This document shows positions 16,401 through 24,781 of a stretch of 64,000 nucleotides of DNA, in pieces. Origin of the DNA: Streptomyces sp. WP-1 (lineage in GTDB: Bacteria > Actinomycetota > Actinomycetes > Streptomycetales > Streptomycetaceae); NCBI RefSeq assembly GCF_030450125.1, contig NZ_CP123923.1, forward strand, positions 3,906,001 to 3,970,000. The letters are read 5' to 3'. The notes beneath the pieces are model-generated. The model was not told the origin of the DNA, made no database searches, and worked only from the letters and a program-made list of their open reading frames with translations. Each line of letters opens with the position of its first letter. Positions within the stretch are counted from its first letter, which is position 1. The position numbers were made by a program, and so were the translations under genes.

Positions 16401-18477
16401 TGGTGGCACCGGCGAGCGCGGCGGTGACGGCCTGCGCGAGCAGGGCGGTCTCGGCGGCGAACTCCGCGCGGCCCTCCTGGTCCTGGAGGGCGCGACGGCG
16501 GCCTTCGAGGGTGGCCCGGGCTCGGTTGACGCCGCCCAGGACGTCGGCGATCCGCTCCAGTACGGCGGTGCGCACGGTGGCGTCGGCGATGTCGAGGCCG
16601 GTGACCACCTCGGTGACGGTGCGCAGCCCGTCCGCCAGCTCGTCGAGACGCTCGGCGACGGGCACTGCGTCGGCGACCGTGCGGATCGCGTCCGCGTCGG
16701 CCACCAGCTGCTCCACGTCGGCGCGTTGGGCCGTGAAGGCGTCCTCCCGGGACAGGAAGGCCACCGCGCGTCTGCCGAAGGCGGCCAGGTCGGACTCCGC
16801 CTCGGCGGCGAGCGTGGCCAGCCGCTCGGCGTCCACGTGGCGCAGTTCGCGCAGAGTGAGCAAGTGACCGTGCGCGCGCCGGAGTTCGGTGAGTCCGCGT
16901 ACCCAGGCGGCGGCCTCGCGCGGGGCCTCCCCGCGCACCCGGCGCACCACGGCGGCGATCCGCTCGGCGGCCTCGTCCAGCGCCTCGGCGGCCTGCCGGG
17001 TGAGTGCGCGTACGGTCTCGAACTCGGCCAGCACCTGCTCGGCCGTCTCGCGGACGGCGGCCAACGGCTTCTGGATGCTGCCCAGTTCGGGGTCGGTGAG
17101 CCAGTGGTGGGTGTCGGCCGCGCGGACGCACGCGGCGGTCAGCGCCCGGTAGCCCTCGCCGGTGGTGATGCCGTCGGCCACCAGCCGCGCCACGGACAGG
17201 CAGTCGGCGAGGCCCCGCACGAGGTCGGCGTTGCCGACGCGGGCGAGCGGGCCGGTGCCGGTGCGCAGGGCGGCGGCGTGGGTGTCGGAGACGTACGGCG
17301 AGGTCCACCACTGCACGGGATGCGTGTGCGCGGGCTCGTCGCCCCCGGCGCGCAGCACGGCCAGCGCGCCGTCCTCGAACAGCGCCCAGCCCTGGCAGGA
17401 CAGCGGGGTCGCGACCTCCTTGCGCAGGGTGTTGTACGACAGCAGGAGCGTGCCGCCGCCGGAACGGTCCCGGAACGCGTACAGCACGTCCTCCCCGTTG
17501 GGCGCGCGGATCTCCTGCTCGAACTCAAGGCCCCGCACGTCGAGTTCGTACGCCTTGTGCCGACCGCTCGCCAGGCAGTAGCCGCCGGGGAAGACGACGC
17601 CCTGCTCCTCGGGCAGCCGCCGGCACGCCTGGCCGAGGCCGTCGAGGCGGACGACCGTCCGGGTCAGGGCGTTGAAGACCAGGTAGCGGTCGGTGTCCTC
17701 CTTGTACGGCCGTACGCGCAGCAGCGTCAGGGGGCCGACCCTCGTGTACGCCACGGCGGCGTCGGCGAGGGACTGGAGGGGTTCCTCGACGGGCTCGGCG
17801 TACAGCTCCGTGCCGTCCTCGGCGCGGACGGTGAGGGTGCCGCCGAGGGCCGCGACGCCGAGCCCGCCGGGTACGGCGACGTACGGCTCGCGGCCCAGCA
17901 CGTGGTCGGCGCGGCCGGTGTCGGTCCAGGTGACGTCCTGGGCCGGCGGTACGACGTCGTCGCGGTCGCCGCGCGCGTCCAGGAACTCGGCGCGGCCGTC
18001 CTCGGTCAGGGTCCAGCGCAGGGCGCGGATGTCGTCGGCCTTCTCGCCGGTGCGGAACACCGCGAGGAGGCGGCCGTCGGTGCGGCGCAGGCGCAGCAGG
18101 TGGGCGTCGCGGTAGTAGCGGGTCAGGGCGGTGAACTCGCGGACGAACGCGGGGTCGTCGAGGAAGCCGTCGTCCTCGGGGAGGCGGTTGCCGTCGCGGT
18201 CGTAGAGGGCGAGGACGGGTTCGCTGCCGCGGGCCCGGCTGCCGAGGAGGAGGCGGTCGCCGACGGCCACGATGTCCTGGCGGAGGGTGGCGTGGGGGGT
18301 CTTGAGGCTGGTGGTGGAGGCGAGGGCGAGGCGGGTCGAGCCGAACTCCTGCGCGCGGCGGGTGTTCAGGTCCTCGGCCCGCCGCGCCAGCTCGGCGGCG
18401 TGTGCGGCCAGCCGGTCGCGGAGGACGTCGTAGGTGCCGGCGTCGACGGATGCCTGCGGCTCGGGGGCGGTGGACAT
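13474..18477 (-). CDS. Giant AAA+ ATPase, DUF3686 'DNA repair ATPase' type, 1667 aa
   Basis: The C-terminal quarter is an AAA+ module: Walker A SPPGYGKTT near residue 1303, Walker B LLHLDDIQ about 60 residues later, and a sensor-like CMAGNPYT segment. Before it lie a beta-rich N-terminal region (about 30-400), long helical or coiled-coil stretches (about 450-800) and a repeated linker at about 1025-1085 (GERSETGDRTG units). This matches the family often labelled DNA repair ATPase, which is usually encoded beside a flotillin; that is true here, the flotillin gene being just upstream. The biochemical role is not established; a membrane-linked AAA+ remodelling machine is a plausible reading. ATG 18477 has GAAAGGGA upstream. 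Confidence 0.9.
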   Translation of the reverse strand: MSTAPEPQASVDAGTYDVLRDRLAAHAAELARRAEDLNTRRAQEFGSTRLALASTTSLKTPHATLRQDIVAVGDRLLLGSRARGSEPVLALYDRDGNRLPEDDGFLDDPAFVREFTALTRYYRDAHLLRLRRTDGRLLAVFRTGEKADDIRALRWTLTEDGRAEFLDARGDRDDVVPPAQDVTWTDTGRADHVLGREPYVAVPGGLGVAALGGTLTVRAEDGTELYAEPVEEPLQSLADAAVAYTRVGPLTLLRVRPYKEDTDRYLVFNALTRTVVRLDGLGQACRRLPEEQGVVFPGGYCLASGRHKAYELDVRGLEFEQEIRAPNGEDVLYAFRDRSGGGTLLLSYNTLRKEVATPLSCQGWALFEDGALAVLRAGGDEPAHTHPVQWWTSPYVSDTHAAALRTGTGPLARVGNADLVRGLADCLSVARLVADGITTGEGYRALTAACVRAADTHHWLTDPELGSIQKPLAAVRETAEQVLAEFETVRALTRQAAEALDEAAERIAAVVRRVRGEAPREAAAWVRGLTELRRAHGHLLTLRELRHVDAERLATLAAEAESDLAAFGRRAVAFLSREDAFTAQRADVEQLVADADAIRTVADAVPVAERLDELADGLRTVTEVVTGLDIADATVRTAVLERIADVLGGVNRARATLEGRRRALQDQEGRAEFAAETALLAQAVTAALAGATTPEACDDQLATVLARLEDLDGRFAEFDDFLTELAGRRTEIYEAFAARKQSLADVRARRAEQLAVSAGRMLETVARRAAGLPDADAVTACFASDPLVTKIVRIAGELRGLGDSVRAEELDGRLKAARQEAARALRDRGDLYADDGRTLLLGGHRFAVNTQPLDLALVPAADGLALAVTGTDYRAPVTDPGFAATRPYWDRHLPSESPGVYRAEHLAARLLTEHGPAALAAADDLPGLVRRVAQESYDEGYERGVHDHDATLILTALLPLYDAAGPLRHEPAARARAQLFWTHGTTEAARTAWTRRAVSLARARDAFGPTAALGDLVAELAAALGEWERSETGDRTGGERSETGDRTGGERSDSRDRAGGERADSRARSAGERSDSPERAGAGPDRWSAEASAAYLLDELTGGTGPEGFVLGAAARALLDKFRRALGGSDYGHDLEGLTELRARRQVVEAWLTAYATASGSDAAPGELAEAVAAELCPALPRYDGDARLTTTVEGLLGAHPRVAGGRLELRLDEFLARTARHTAHDVPGFRAYQRRRSALLAAERERLRLADHRPRVMPAFVRNRLVDEVYLPLIGDSLARQLGTTGAGKRTDTGGLLLLVSPPGYGKTTLMEYVADRLGLMLVKISGPALGHSVTSLDPADAPNATARREIEKINFALAAGNNTLLHLDDIQHTSPELLQKFIPLCDATRRVDGVWDGEPRTYDLRGKRFAVCMAGNPYTESGERFRIPDMLANRADVWNLGDVLTGKEDVFALSFVENALTANPVLAPLAARERADLDLLVRLAAGDPTARPDRLSTALAPTELDAVLALLRHVLAVRDTVLTVNAAYIASAAQSADARTEPPFRLQGSYRDMNKITQRLRPVMNTAERDAVVRDHYTAEAQTLTTGAEANLLKLAELRDELDSARSSRWTEIKSAHIRTRTLGGPENDPLTRAVAALTLLADRVAAVESAIVRAVRTEREGTSR
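15230..15400 (-). repeat. Coding tandem repeat of GERSETGDRTG type
   Basis: Five imperfect 33-bp units inside the AAA+ gene encode GGERSETGDRT, GGERSDSRDRA, GGERADSRARS and AGERSDSPERA. They form a charged flexible linker before the ATPase part. Two adjacent copies are almost identical in DNA, indicating recent duplication. Confidence 0.8.
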
Positions 18478-18563
18478 GCGCGTCCCTTTCGTGTGCGGGC
18501 TACTCGCCGCGGGGGCTGGTCAATGGCGGGGGCGGGTGCGTCGTGGCCGCTCGCGCCCACGCG

Positions 18564-18591
18564 GCGGGGCCGCACATCGATGCGGCCCCGC
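18564..18591. terminator. Hairpin after the flotillin gene
   Basis: An 11-bp perfect stem (GCGGGGCCGCA / TGCGGCCCCGC) with a 6-nt loop lies between the flotillin stop and the AAA+ start. It may end or attenuate the flotillin transcript and so lower expression of the genes behind it. Confidence 0.65.
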
Positions 18592-18611
18592 GCCCCTTCG
18601 GGGTGCTCGCC

Positions 18612-20831
18612 TCAGGTGCGGGCAGCGCCGTTCAGCGAGGCGACCGGCACCTCCGCCAGCCCCAGCTCCCCCGCCTTCTCCAGCAGTTGGCGGAACTGGG
18701 ACGCCTCCGCGCCGCCGCCGTTCATCAGTTTCAGCAGCAGCGCCGACACCGTGAGGTTCTGGACGTCCGCCGTCCCCACGGTCCCGAGCACCCGGCCCAG
18801 GTCCTCCGTGAAGCTCCCCGACCCGTCCAGCCAGGGCTTCGCCAGGGTCTGGGCCGTACGGGAGCTGGCCACGAAACCGTCGACGCCCTTGCCGAAGGAC
18901 ACCGCCGAGACGAGCCGGTCGAAGAAGACGGACTCCCCGCCGACGATGTCGATGTCGGCGTTCTCCAGACCGGTGGCCAGCACCGTCGCCTGTGCCTCGG
19001 CCACCTGCCGCTGCGTCTCCAGCCCGGCCAGCCGGATCTCCTTCTCCGCCTGGAGCCGCAGCCGGTACTCCTCGTGGCCCCGCGACGCCTCGTCCAGCGC
19101 GGCCATCGCCGCCGCCTTCTCGGTGAGCCCCGCCGCCTCGGCCTTCAGCTTCTCGCCGATGCCGGTGGCCTCCGCGAGCGCCGCCGCCTTCGTGCCCTCG
19201 GCCTCGGCGAGGGCCTTCGCCCGCGCGCCCTCCGCCTCGGCCCGCAGCCGTGCCTCCGTCGCCGCGGCCGCCGCCTGCGCGCCCTCGGCCTCCGCGAGCC
19301 CCCTGGCCCGCGCACTCTCCGCCTCCGCGAGCCCCCTCGCCCGCGCGCCCTCCGCCTCCGCGAGCGCCTTCGCCTGCGCGCCCTCGGCCTCCGCCCGCAG
19401 CCGCGCCTCGGTGGCCTCCGCCTCCGCGCGCCCGGCCTTGACCGTGACCTCGGCCTCCTTGTCGCGGACCTGCACCGCGGCGAGCCCCTCGGCGGCCGAC
19501 TCGGCCTGCACGCCCTCGGCGAGCCGCAGCTTGGCCCGCGCGTTCAGGTCGGCGGTCTTCAACCGGGCCTCGGCCAGGGTGAGTTCCTCGGCGGCCCGGT
19601 GCGTCGCGGCCTGCTCGGCGGCCTCCGCGGCCTTGATGTCCTTGACCAGCTTCTCCTGCGCCTCCGCCTCGGCGGCGATGACGAGGGCCTGCCGCTCGCG
19701 CTCGGCCTCCTCGACCACGCGCAGCTTCTTGATGGACTCCTCCTGCTCGGCGACCGTACGGTCCACCGCGACCCGCTCCCGGACGACCTCGGCGATCTCC
19801 CGCTTCTCCGCCTCGACCTCCTTCTCGGCGGAGATCTGGGTCAGCTGCGTCTCCCGCTCCCGGGCGATGACCTCCAGCAGGCGGTCCTTCTCGATGCGCT
19901 CGTTCTCCACGGCGATGACCCGCTCGCGGTTCTTCGCGGCGACCGCGATCTCCCGGGCCTGGTTCTCCCGCTGCACCCCGAGCTGCTCCTCGGTGCGCAG
20001 GAACGCGGTCTGCGCGCGCAGCCGCTCCTCCTCCATCACCCGGGCGGTCTCGGCCTCCTCGCGGGCGCGGGACGTCTCGATCTCCCGCCTCTGCTTGATC
20101 TCGGCGTCCGCCTGCCGGCGCTCCAGCTCCAGGATGGCCTCGCGGGCGTCGACGTCCTGCCGGGTGATCTCCTTCTGCTCCGTGCGCTTCGCCTCGTTGG
20201 TGCGCACATGCTCGACGGCGGTCAGCTCGGTGATCTTGCGGATGCCCTGCGCGTCGAGGACGTTGGCCGGATCCAGCTGGGTCAGCGGCGTCTGCTCCAG
20301 GTAGTCGATCGCCGCGTCCTCCAGGTGGTAGCCGTTGAGGTCGACGCCGATCAACTCGATGATGTGGTATCGCAGTTCCTCGCGCTTGGTGTACAGGTCG
20401 GTGAAGTCCATCTGCTTGCCGACGGTCTTCAGCGCCTCGGAGAACTTCGCGTGGAACAGCTCCTGGAGCGTGTCCTGGTGGCTGGCCCGCTCGGTGCCCA
20501 CGGACTGGGCGACCTTGATGACGTCCTCGACGGTCTTGTTGACCTTGACGAAGAACAGGATCCGGATGTCGGCGCGGATGTTGTCCCGGCAGATCAGCCC
20601 GTCCCGGCCGGAGCGGCTGATCTCGATGGTCTTCACCGAGATGTCCATGACCTCGGCCTTGTGCAGGATCGGCAGCACGACCTGTCCGGTGAAGGACACA
20701 TCCACACGCCGCGTCCTGGAGACGATCAGTGCCTGGCTCTGGTCCACCTTGCGGTACAGCCGGGAGAACCCGAGCAGCAACAGCACGGCGATGATCACAC
20801 AGGCGGCGACGAGCACGCCGAGGGCTTCCAT
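18612..20831 (-). CDS. Flotillin-like SPFH/Band-7 membrane protein, 739 aa
   Basis: One N-terminal membrane anchor (VLVAACVIIAVLLLLGFSRL) is followed by an SPFH domain (about 30-200, including DISVKTIEIS and DLNGYHLEDAAIDYLEQT). A very long charged coiled coil follows, with heptad-like EA-rich repeats (AEGARARGLAEAE units near 465-545), then a flotillin C-terminal part. Flotillins oligomerise at the inner membrane and organise microdomains. ATG 20831 places the anchor at residue 5. The next gene on the strand is the giant AAA+ ATPase, a known flotillin partner type; an 11-bp hairpin sits between them. The gene diverges from a PucR-type regulator across 237 bp that contain a 14-bp-arm dyad. 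Confidence 0.92.
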   Translation of the reverse strand: MEALGVLVAACVIIAVLLLLGFSRLYRKVDQSQALIVSRTRRVDVSFTGQVVLPILHKAEVMDISVKTIEISRSGRDGLICRDNIRADIRILFFVKVNKTVEDVIKVAQSVGTERASHQDTLQELFHAKFSEALKTVGKQMDFTDLYTKREELRYHIIELIGVDLNGYHLEDAAIDYLEQTPLTQLDPANVLDAQGIRKITELTAVEHVRTNEAKRTEQKEITRQDVDAREAILELERRQADAEIKQRREIETSRAREEAETARVMEEERLRAQTAFLRTEEQLGVQRENQAREIAVAAKNRERVIAVENERIEKDRLLEVIARERETQLTQISAEKEVEAEKREIAEVVRERVAVDRTVAEQEESIKKLRVVEEAERERQALVIAAEAEAQEKLVKDIKAAEAAEQAATHRAAEELTLAEARLKTADLNARAKLRLAEGVQAESAAEGLAAVQVRDKEAEVTVKAGRAEAEATEARLRAEAEGAQAKALAEAEGARARGLAEAESARARGLAEAEGAQAAAAATEARLRAEAEGARAKALAEAEGTKAAALAEATGIGEKLKAEAAGLTEKAAAMAALDEASRGHEEYRLRLQAEKEIRLAGLETQRQVAEAQATVLATGLENADIDIVGGESVFFDRLVSAVSFGKGVDGFVASSRTAQTLAKPWLDGSGSFTEDLGRVLGTVGTADVQNLTVSALLLKLMNGGGAEASQFRQLLEKAGELGLAEVPVASLNGAART

Positions 20832-20878
20832 GGCATACGTCCTTGCGTCAGACAGCGGGCCGGAGCTCCCCCGAGGCG

Positions 20879-20915
20879 CCGGTGCCGGGCATCCCCCCGC
20901 GATGCCCGGCACCGG
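20879..20915. promoter_or_regulatory. Long perfect dyad in the flotillin/PucR gap
   Basis: Fourteen-base arms (CCGGTGCCGGGCAT and its inverse) flank a 9-nt loop. It is 48 bp upstream of the flotillin start and 154 bp from the PucR-type start, so it may be an operator or a 5'-leader hairpin of the flotillin transcript. Confidence 0.6.
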
Positions 20916-21068
20916 AACCCTCCGTAGTGCTCCCCGCAGAGGATGGTGCGTCCGGGAGGACCGTTTCCGCATTGCCGGTTTCCGGCAGTCTTCACTACTG
21001 TCTGCATGCCGGAAGCGCGCTAAGAAAACGTCACCGGCACGTCAAGATCACGGGGGAACAGGGGCAGG

Positions 21069-22136
21069 GTGAGCGAACAGGGGATATCCGCGCGCTATCT
21101 GGACGGCTTCGCGGGCGTGCTGGCCGAGGTCGCGAGCACCGGCCGGCGGCTCACCCGCGAGGAGCTGAAGACCCGCCGCACGCTGGGCGAACAGGCCGCC
21201 GAGGCGGGGCTCGGGCTGCGTGCCCTGGTCGTCGCGCACCTGGCCGCCGCCCGCGCCGCCTGGCCGGTCGGACCCGGTTCCACCGAGAGCACCCTCGCGG
21301 CACTGGCCGCCGTGGAGCAGGCCGTCGACGTGTTCGCGGAAGGCTACGAGCGGGCCCAGCGGCTGACGGTGCGCCGGGAGGAGGCCGCCCGGCGGGAGTT
21401 CATCGACGATCTGCTCTACGGCCGCAGCGACCTGGGCCGGCTCGCCGAGCGCGCCGAACGGTTCGGGCTGCGGCTCTCGCGCGCGCACGCCGTCGCGGTC
21501 GCCGAGGGCCCCCAGTCCTACGGCGAGGGCGGCGCCGTCGCCCGCCGGGTGGAGGCCGAGGTGCTCGCCCGCTTCGACTCCCACAGCATCCTGCTCACCA
21601 CCAAGAACGGCCGGCTGCTGTGCATCGCGCCCGGTGACACCGACGAGGTCCTCGACCACTTCGCCCGGCAGGCGTCCGCCGCCACCGAGGGCGGCCGGGT
21701 GGCCGTCGGACGCCCGCGGACCGGCCCCGGCGGCGTCGTGCAGTCGTACGAGGAGGCGCTCGCCGCGCTGGAGATGGCCGAGCGGCTCGGGCTGCCCGGG
21801 CCGGTGCTGCGCGCCGCCGACCTGCTGGTCTATCCGGTGCTCGCGCGCGACCGGCAGGCCATGGCCGACCTGGTGCAGCACACCCTGGGCCCGCTGACCG
21901 CGGCCCGGGGCGGCGCGGTCCCGCTGCTGGACACCCTGGTCGCCTACTTCGACTCCGGCTGCGTGGCCGCCGAGGCCGCCCGCCGGCTCTCGCTGAGCGT
22001 GCGCGCGCTCACCTACCGCCTGGAGCGCATCCACCAGCTCACCGGCGCCGACCCGGCCGATCCCGCGCACCGCTACATGCTCCAGACCGCGGTGATCGGC
22101 GCCCGCCTGCTGGACTGGCCGAACCAGCCGCTGTGA
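21069..22136 (+). CDS. PucR/CdaR-type helix-turn-helix regulator, 355 aa
   Basis: The C-terminal 60 residues form a PucR-type helix-turn-helix: LDTLVAYFDSGCVAAEAARRLSLSVRALTYRLERI. The N-terminal half is helical, with a central GGDEF-like/CdaR region (residues about 125-240) typical of this family. These proteins are one-component transcriptional regulators; the signal is unknown. GTG 21069 is preceded by a purine-rich GGGGCAGG. It diverges from the flotillin gene, which is its most likely target beside itself. No neighbour suggests purine metabolism. Confidence 0.88.
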   Translation: MSEQGISARYLDGFAGVLAEVASTGRRLTREELKTRRTLGEQAAEAGLGLRALVVAHLAAARAAWPVGPGSTESTLAALAAVEQAVDVFAEGYERAQRLTVRREEAARREFIDDLLYGRSDLGRLAERAERFGLRLSRAHAVAVAEGPQSYGEGGAVARRVEAEVLARFDSHSILLTTKNGRLLCIAPGDTDEVLDHFARQASAATEGGRVAVGRPRTGPGGVVQSYEEALAALEMAERLGLPGPVLRAADLLVYPVLARDRQAMADLVQHTLGPLTAARGGAVPLLDTLVAYFDSGCVAAEAARRLSLSVRALTYRLERIHQLTGADPADPAHRYMLQTAVIGARLLDWPNQPL

Positions 22137-22181
22137 CGTGCCGCGGCCGGGCCCGGCGCGGGAGACCGAGGCGTCCCCGGG

Positions 22182-23120
22182 CTACCGCGGCGGCTCCGGG
22201 CGTGCCCGGCCCGGCTCCGGGGTCTCGTCCCGCATGGCGCGCGCCGCCAGCACGTCGCCGATGAACAGGTCGTACACCAGGACCCCGATGACGCCGCCGA
22301 CCAGCGGGCCCACGATCGGGATCCACCAGTAGTCGCTGAACACCCCGGCCACGCTGCCCGGGAAGGCGAGGCTCCCCCAGCCCTCCGCGTAGGTGAGCAG
22401 GCGGGGGCCGAAGTCGCGGGCCGGGTTGATGGCGTAGCCCGCGTTGGCGCCGAAGGACATGCCGATGGCGGCCACGATGAAGCCGGTGATCAGCGGGCCG
22501 AGGTTGGACTGCACGGCCTGGTTGCGCAGGTCGATGACGGCCACGACGAACATCACCAGGAACGCCGTACCGACGATCTGGTCGATCAGCGGGCCCCAGA
22601 TCCCGCCGTGGAAGTACTCGGCGGGGAACGTCGCGAAGATGGAGAACGAGGCGTTCGTGTGACCGTTCACCTTCGGGCCCAGGGCGGCGGCGTCGTACGC
22701 GCCGATCGCCTGGTGGTAGACCAGGTACACCAGCGCAGCCCCGGTGAAGGCGCCGACCAGCTGCGCGAACCAGTACGGCAGCACCTTGACCCAGGGGAAG
22801 CCGCGGCGCACCGCCATCGCGAGCGTCACGGCGGGGTTGATGTGGGCGCCGCTGACACCGCCGGCCACATAGACACCGAAGACGACGGCCATCGCCCAGC
22901 CCCAGGTGATCAGCAGCCAGTCACCGGCGGCGAGGAAGATCGTGGTGGGCGTGGCGGCGCGGCCCGAGCCGGGCAGCGCGGCGACGGCCATCGCGACCAC
23001 ACCGCAGCCGAAGCAGATGAGGACGAACGTCCCGAGGAACTCCGCCAGGCACTCGCCCAGCAGGCCGCCCCGCGCCCGCAGCCTGGCGGGTTTGATCAGC
23101 GACGGAATCTCGACAGCCAT
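22182..23120 (-). CDS. glpF: Glycerol facilitator/aquaporin (MIP family), 312 aa
   Basis: Both half-helix pore signatures are present: AHINPAVTLA and AINPARDFGPRL, in a protein with six membrane spans. The Asp after the second NPAR and Gly-rich pore loops favour a glycerol-conducting aquaglyceroporin over a pure water channel. ATG 23120 has AGGGGG upstream; an in-frame extension to 23186 looks non-native. No glycerol kinase gene is adjacent; the nearest upstream genes on this strand are an SDR and a 2OG-oxygenase-like protein. It therefore may serve another small solute. Confidence 0.9.
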   Translation of the reverse strand: MAVEIPSLIKPARLRARGGLLGECLAEFLGTFVLICFGCGVVAMAVAALPGSGRAATPTTIFLAAGDWLLITWGWAMAVVFGVYVAGGVSGAHINPAVTLAMAVRRGFPWVKVLPYWFAQLVGAFTGAALVYLVYHQAIGAYDAAALGPKVNGHTNASFSIFATFPAEYFHGGIWGPLIDQIVGTAFLVMFVVAVIDLRNQAVQSNLGPLITGFIVAAIGMSFGANAGYAINPARDFGPRLLTYAEGWGSLAFPGSVAGVFSDYWWIPIVGPLVGGVIGVLVYDLFIGDVLAARAMRDETPEPGRARPEPPR

Positions 23121-23227
23121 GAACGGCCCCCTTGAAGAGGAGCAAAACGGCCAACGTCCCCATATTGGCCCACAAATGCTCTTCATGCAGGACGGGCCGA
23201 GGAGCCGTCACCCCTTCGCGTGATCCG

Positions 23228-23905
23228 TCATCGGCTGTCGAGGTCGTCCGCGAAGTGCCGGAATCCGTGCCGCTCCCGGTGCATGCTCCACAGCATCTCG
23301 GCGAGCACGGCGGGGTCCTTGCGGGCGTGGCCGGGGACGATGGCGCCGGGGACGACGAGTTGCGCGACATGGATTCCCTCGGCGGCGAGGCGTTCGTGCA
23401 GCAGATGCCCGTAGGCGCTCTGCGCGGCGAACGCGACGGACGTGCCGGTGCGCTCGACATGCGGCACGGCGGCCGTGCCCCCGTTCACGAACAGTATGGT
23501 TCCGCGCCCCAGGGCCCGCATCCCGGGCAGCACCCGCTGCACGGCGGCGACGGGGCCGTACACGGAGAACTCGATGGGCCCGGCCAGCTGCCGGTGGCCG
23601 GTCTCCAGCACGGGCCGCATGAAGTCCCGCTGCGGGACCGGGCTGTACTGGAGCACCTCGACGGTGCCCAGCTCCCGTGCGGCGTCGGCGAGGGCGCGGC
23701 TCAGCCGTTCCGGCCCGCGGACGTCGGCGGGGAAGGCGCGCGCGGTGACGCCCTCCTCGGCCAGCTCCCGGACCAGCGTGTCCAGCCGGTCCCGGTCGCG
23801 GGCGACGAGGGCGATGCCGTACCCCTCGCGTCCGAACCGCCGGGCGACGGCGGCGCCGAGTCCGGGACCGGCGCCCACGATGGCGACAGCGCTCACGCCC
23901 ACCAT
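23228..23905 (-). CDS. Atypical SDR-fold protein lacking the YxxxK lysine, 225 aa
   Basis: The cofactor loop GAGPGLGAAVARRFG and an Asp65-type segment (ADVRG) show an NAD(P)-binding Rossmann fold. In the active-site helix, where SDRs have YxxxK, the sequence reads SAYGHLLHERL: the Tyr is kept but the Lys is replaced by Leu. Catalysis by the usual route is doubtful, so this may be a divergent or regulatory SDR. The gene lies 41 bp after the DUF6445 gene and 107 bp before glpF, all on the minus strand. The ATG start has only a weak ribosome site. Confidence 0.8.
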   Translation of the reverse strand: MVGVSAVAIVGAGPGLGAAVARRFGREGYGIALVARDRDRLDTLVRELAEEGVTARAFPADVRGPERLSRALADAARELGTVEVLQYSPVPQRDFMRPVLETGHRQLAGPIEFSVYGPVAAVQRVLPGMRALGRGTILFVNGGTAAVPHVERTGTSVAFAAQSAYGHLLHERLAAEGIHVAQLVVPGAIVPGHARKDPAVLAEMLWSMHRERHGFRHFADDLDSR

Positions 23906-23946
23906 CCGTACCGCACGCCGGCCCTCCCCGCACCCCGGACCGGCGG

Positions 23947-24648
23947 TCAGGCCATCCAGAAGAAGACGGCCGTCATGCGCTTCTCCTCCAGCGTGGCGCC
24001 GGTGTAACCGGTCGCGCTGTGCACGAGGTTGGCGTTGTAGAGCAGCAGCCGGTTGTACCTGTGCGGGACGCGGACGTCCTCCTCGAAGGCGTCCGGGGCG
24101 ACGAAGCGGGTGCCGAGGGCCTCGACCAGGTTGGTGTGCGGGGCCTGGACGACATTGCCGCCGAGCCGGCCGCCGGGCAGGTGCTGGCGGTAGAAGCTGG
24201 TGCCGCAGTCCTTGGGGACGCCCGGGTTGAGGTACAGCACGGCCGCGTACCGGCACAGCGCGCGCGAGTCGGTGTGCGGGCGGGGCTCGCTCTCGCCCGC
24301 GCCGACGACCTGCACGCAGTTGTGGTTGAGCGTGCCGCCGCCGGGCGCCTCCTGCACCCACAGCTCCTTGGCGCCGGTCGCCTTCCTCACCAGCCGTTCG
24401 ATGACGGCGAGTTCGGCGGGTTCGAGCCCCGGCATGGCGCGCAGCCCCGGCCAGGTCTCGGAGGTGTACGGGTAGCCCTCGACCCAGTCGTCCTTGGCCA
24501 GACAGCGCGCGCGTACGGCGTCCACGTCGGGCAGGACGTCGTCCAGGACCCAGTAGTCGCGGCCCTTGGTGGGCTTGCGGTAGGGCAGCACGGGCAGTGC
24601 GCCCGAGGGGCGGGCCGCGGGCATCCTGGGAGGTGGCTGTGGGGGCAT
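23947..24648 (-). CDS. DUF6445-type protein, 2OG-Fe(II) oxygenase-like, 233 aa
   Basis: A jelly-roll iron site is recognisable: HTDSRALCRYAAVLYLNPG supplies the His-x-Asp pair, and HRYNRLLLYNANLVHSATGY supplies the distal His, followed by an Arg (KRMTAVFFW) suited to binding 2-oxoglutarate. The protein is soluble with a proline-rich start. The substrate is unknown. Operon-like spacing with the SDR-fold gene downstream (41 bp) hints at a joint redox pathway. Confidence is good for the fold and low for activity. Confidence 0.75.
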   Translation of the reverse strand: MPPQPPPRMPAARPSGALPVLPYRKPTKGRDYWVLDDVLPDVDAVRARCLAKDDWVEGYPYTSETWPGLRAMPGLEPAELAVIERLVRKATGAKELWVQEAPGGGTLNHNCVQVVGAGESEPRPHTDSRALCRYAAVLYLNPGVPKDCGTSFYRQHLPGGRLGGNVVQAPHTNLVEALGTRFVAPDAFEEDVRVPHRYNRLLLYNANLVHSATGYTGATLEEKRMTAVFFWMA

Positions 24649-24741
24649 GCGGCGAATCTAGGCCCGCGTTCTCCCCGCCTTCTCCCGGGGACCGGTCAAC
24701 GTTTCCCCAACCATGTGTCATGTACACCAAGTCACGGCAAT

Positions 24742-24768
24742 GGGGCCGGTCCGCCGGTGACCGGCCCC
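24742..24768. terminator. Terminator of the alpha-glucosidase gene
   Basis: GGGGCCGGT and ACCGGCCCC form a 9-bp stem with a 9-nt loop, 14 bp beyond the minus-strand stop at 24782. Confidence 0.65.
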
Positions 24769-24781
24769 TTCGCCCCGAGGG

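Noticed and set aside
18564..18591. The hairpin as a full stop between flotillin and AAA+ genes
   Set aside because: The pairing is typical of co-acting genes and the gap is short, so I call it a possible partial terminator, not proof of separate transcription.
13744..20304. 2186-codon plus-strand frame
   Set aside because: It runs antisense to the ATPase and flotillin genes. Composition is atypical and no motif is present; it reflects lack of stops in high-GC DNA.
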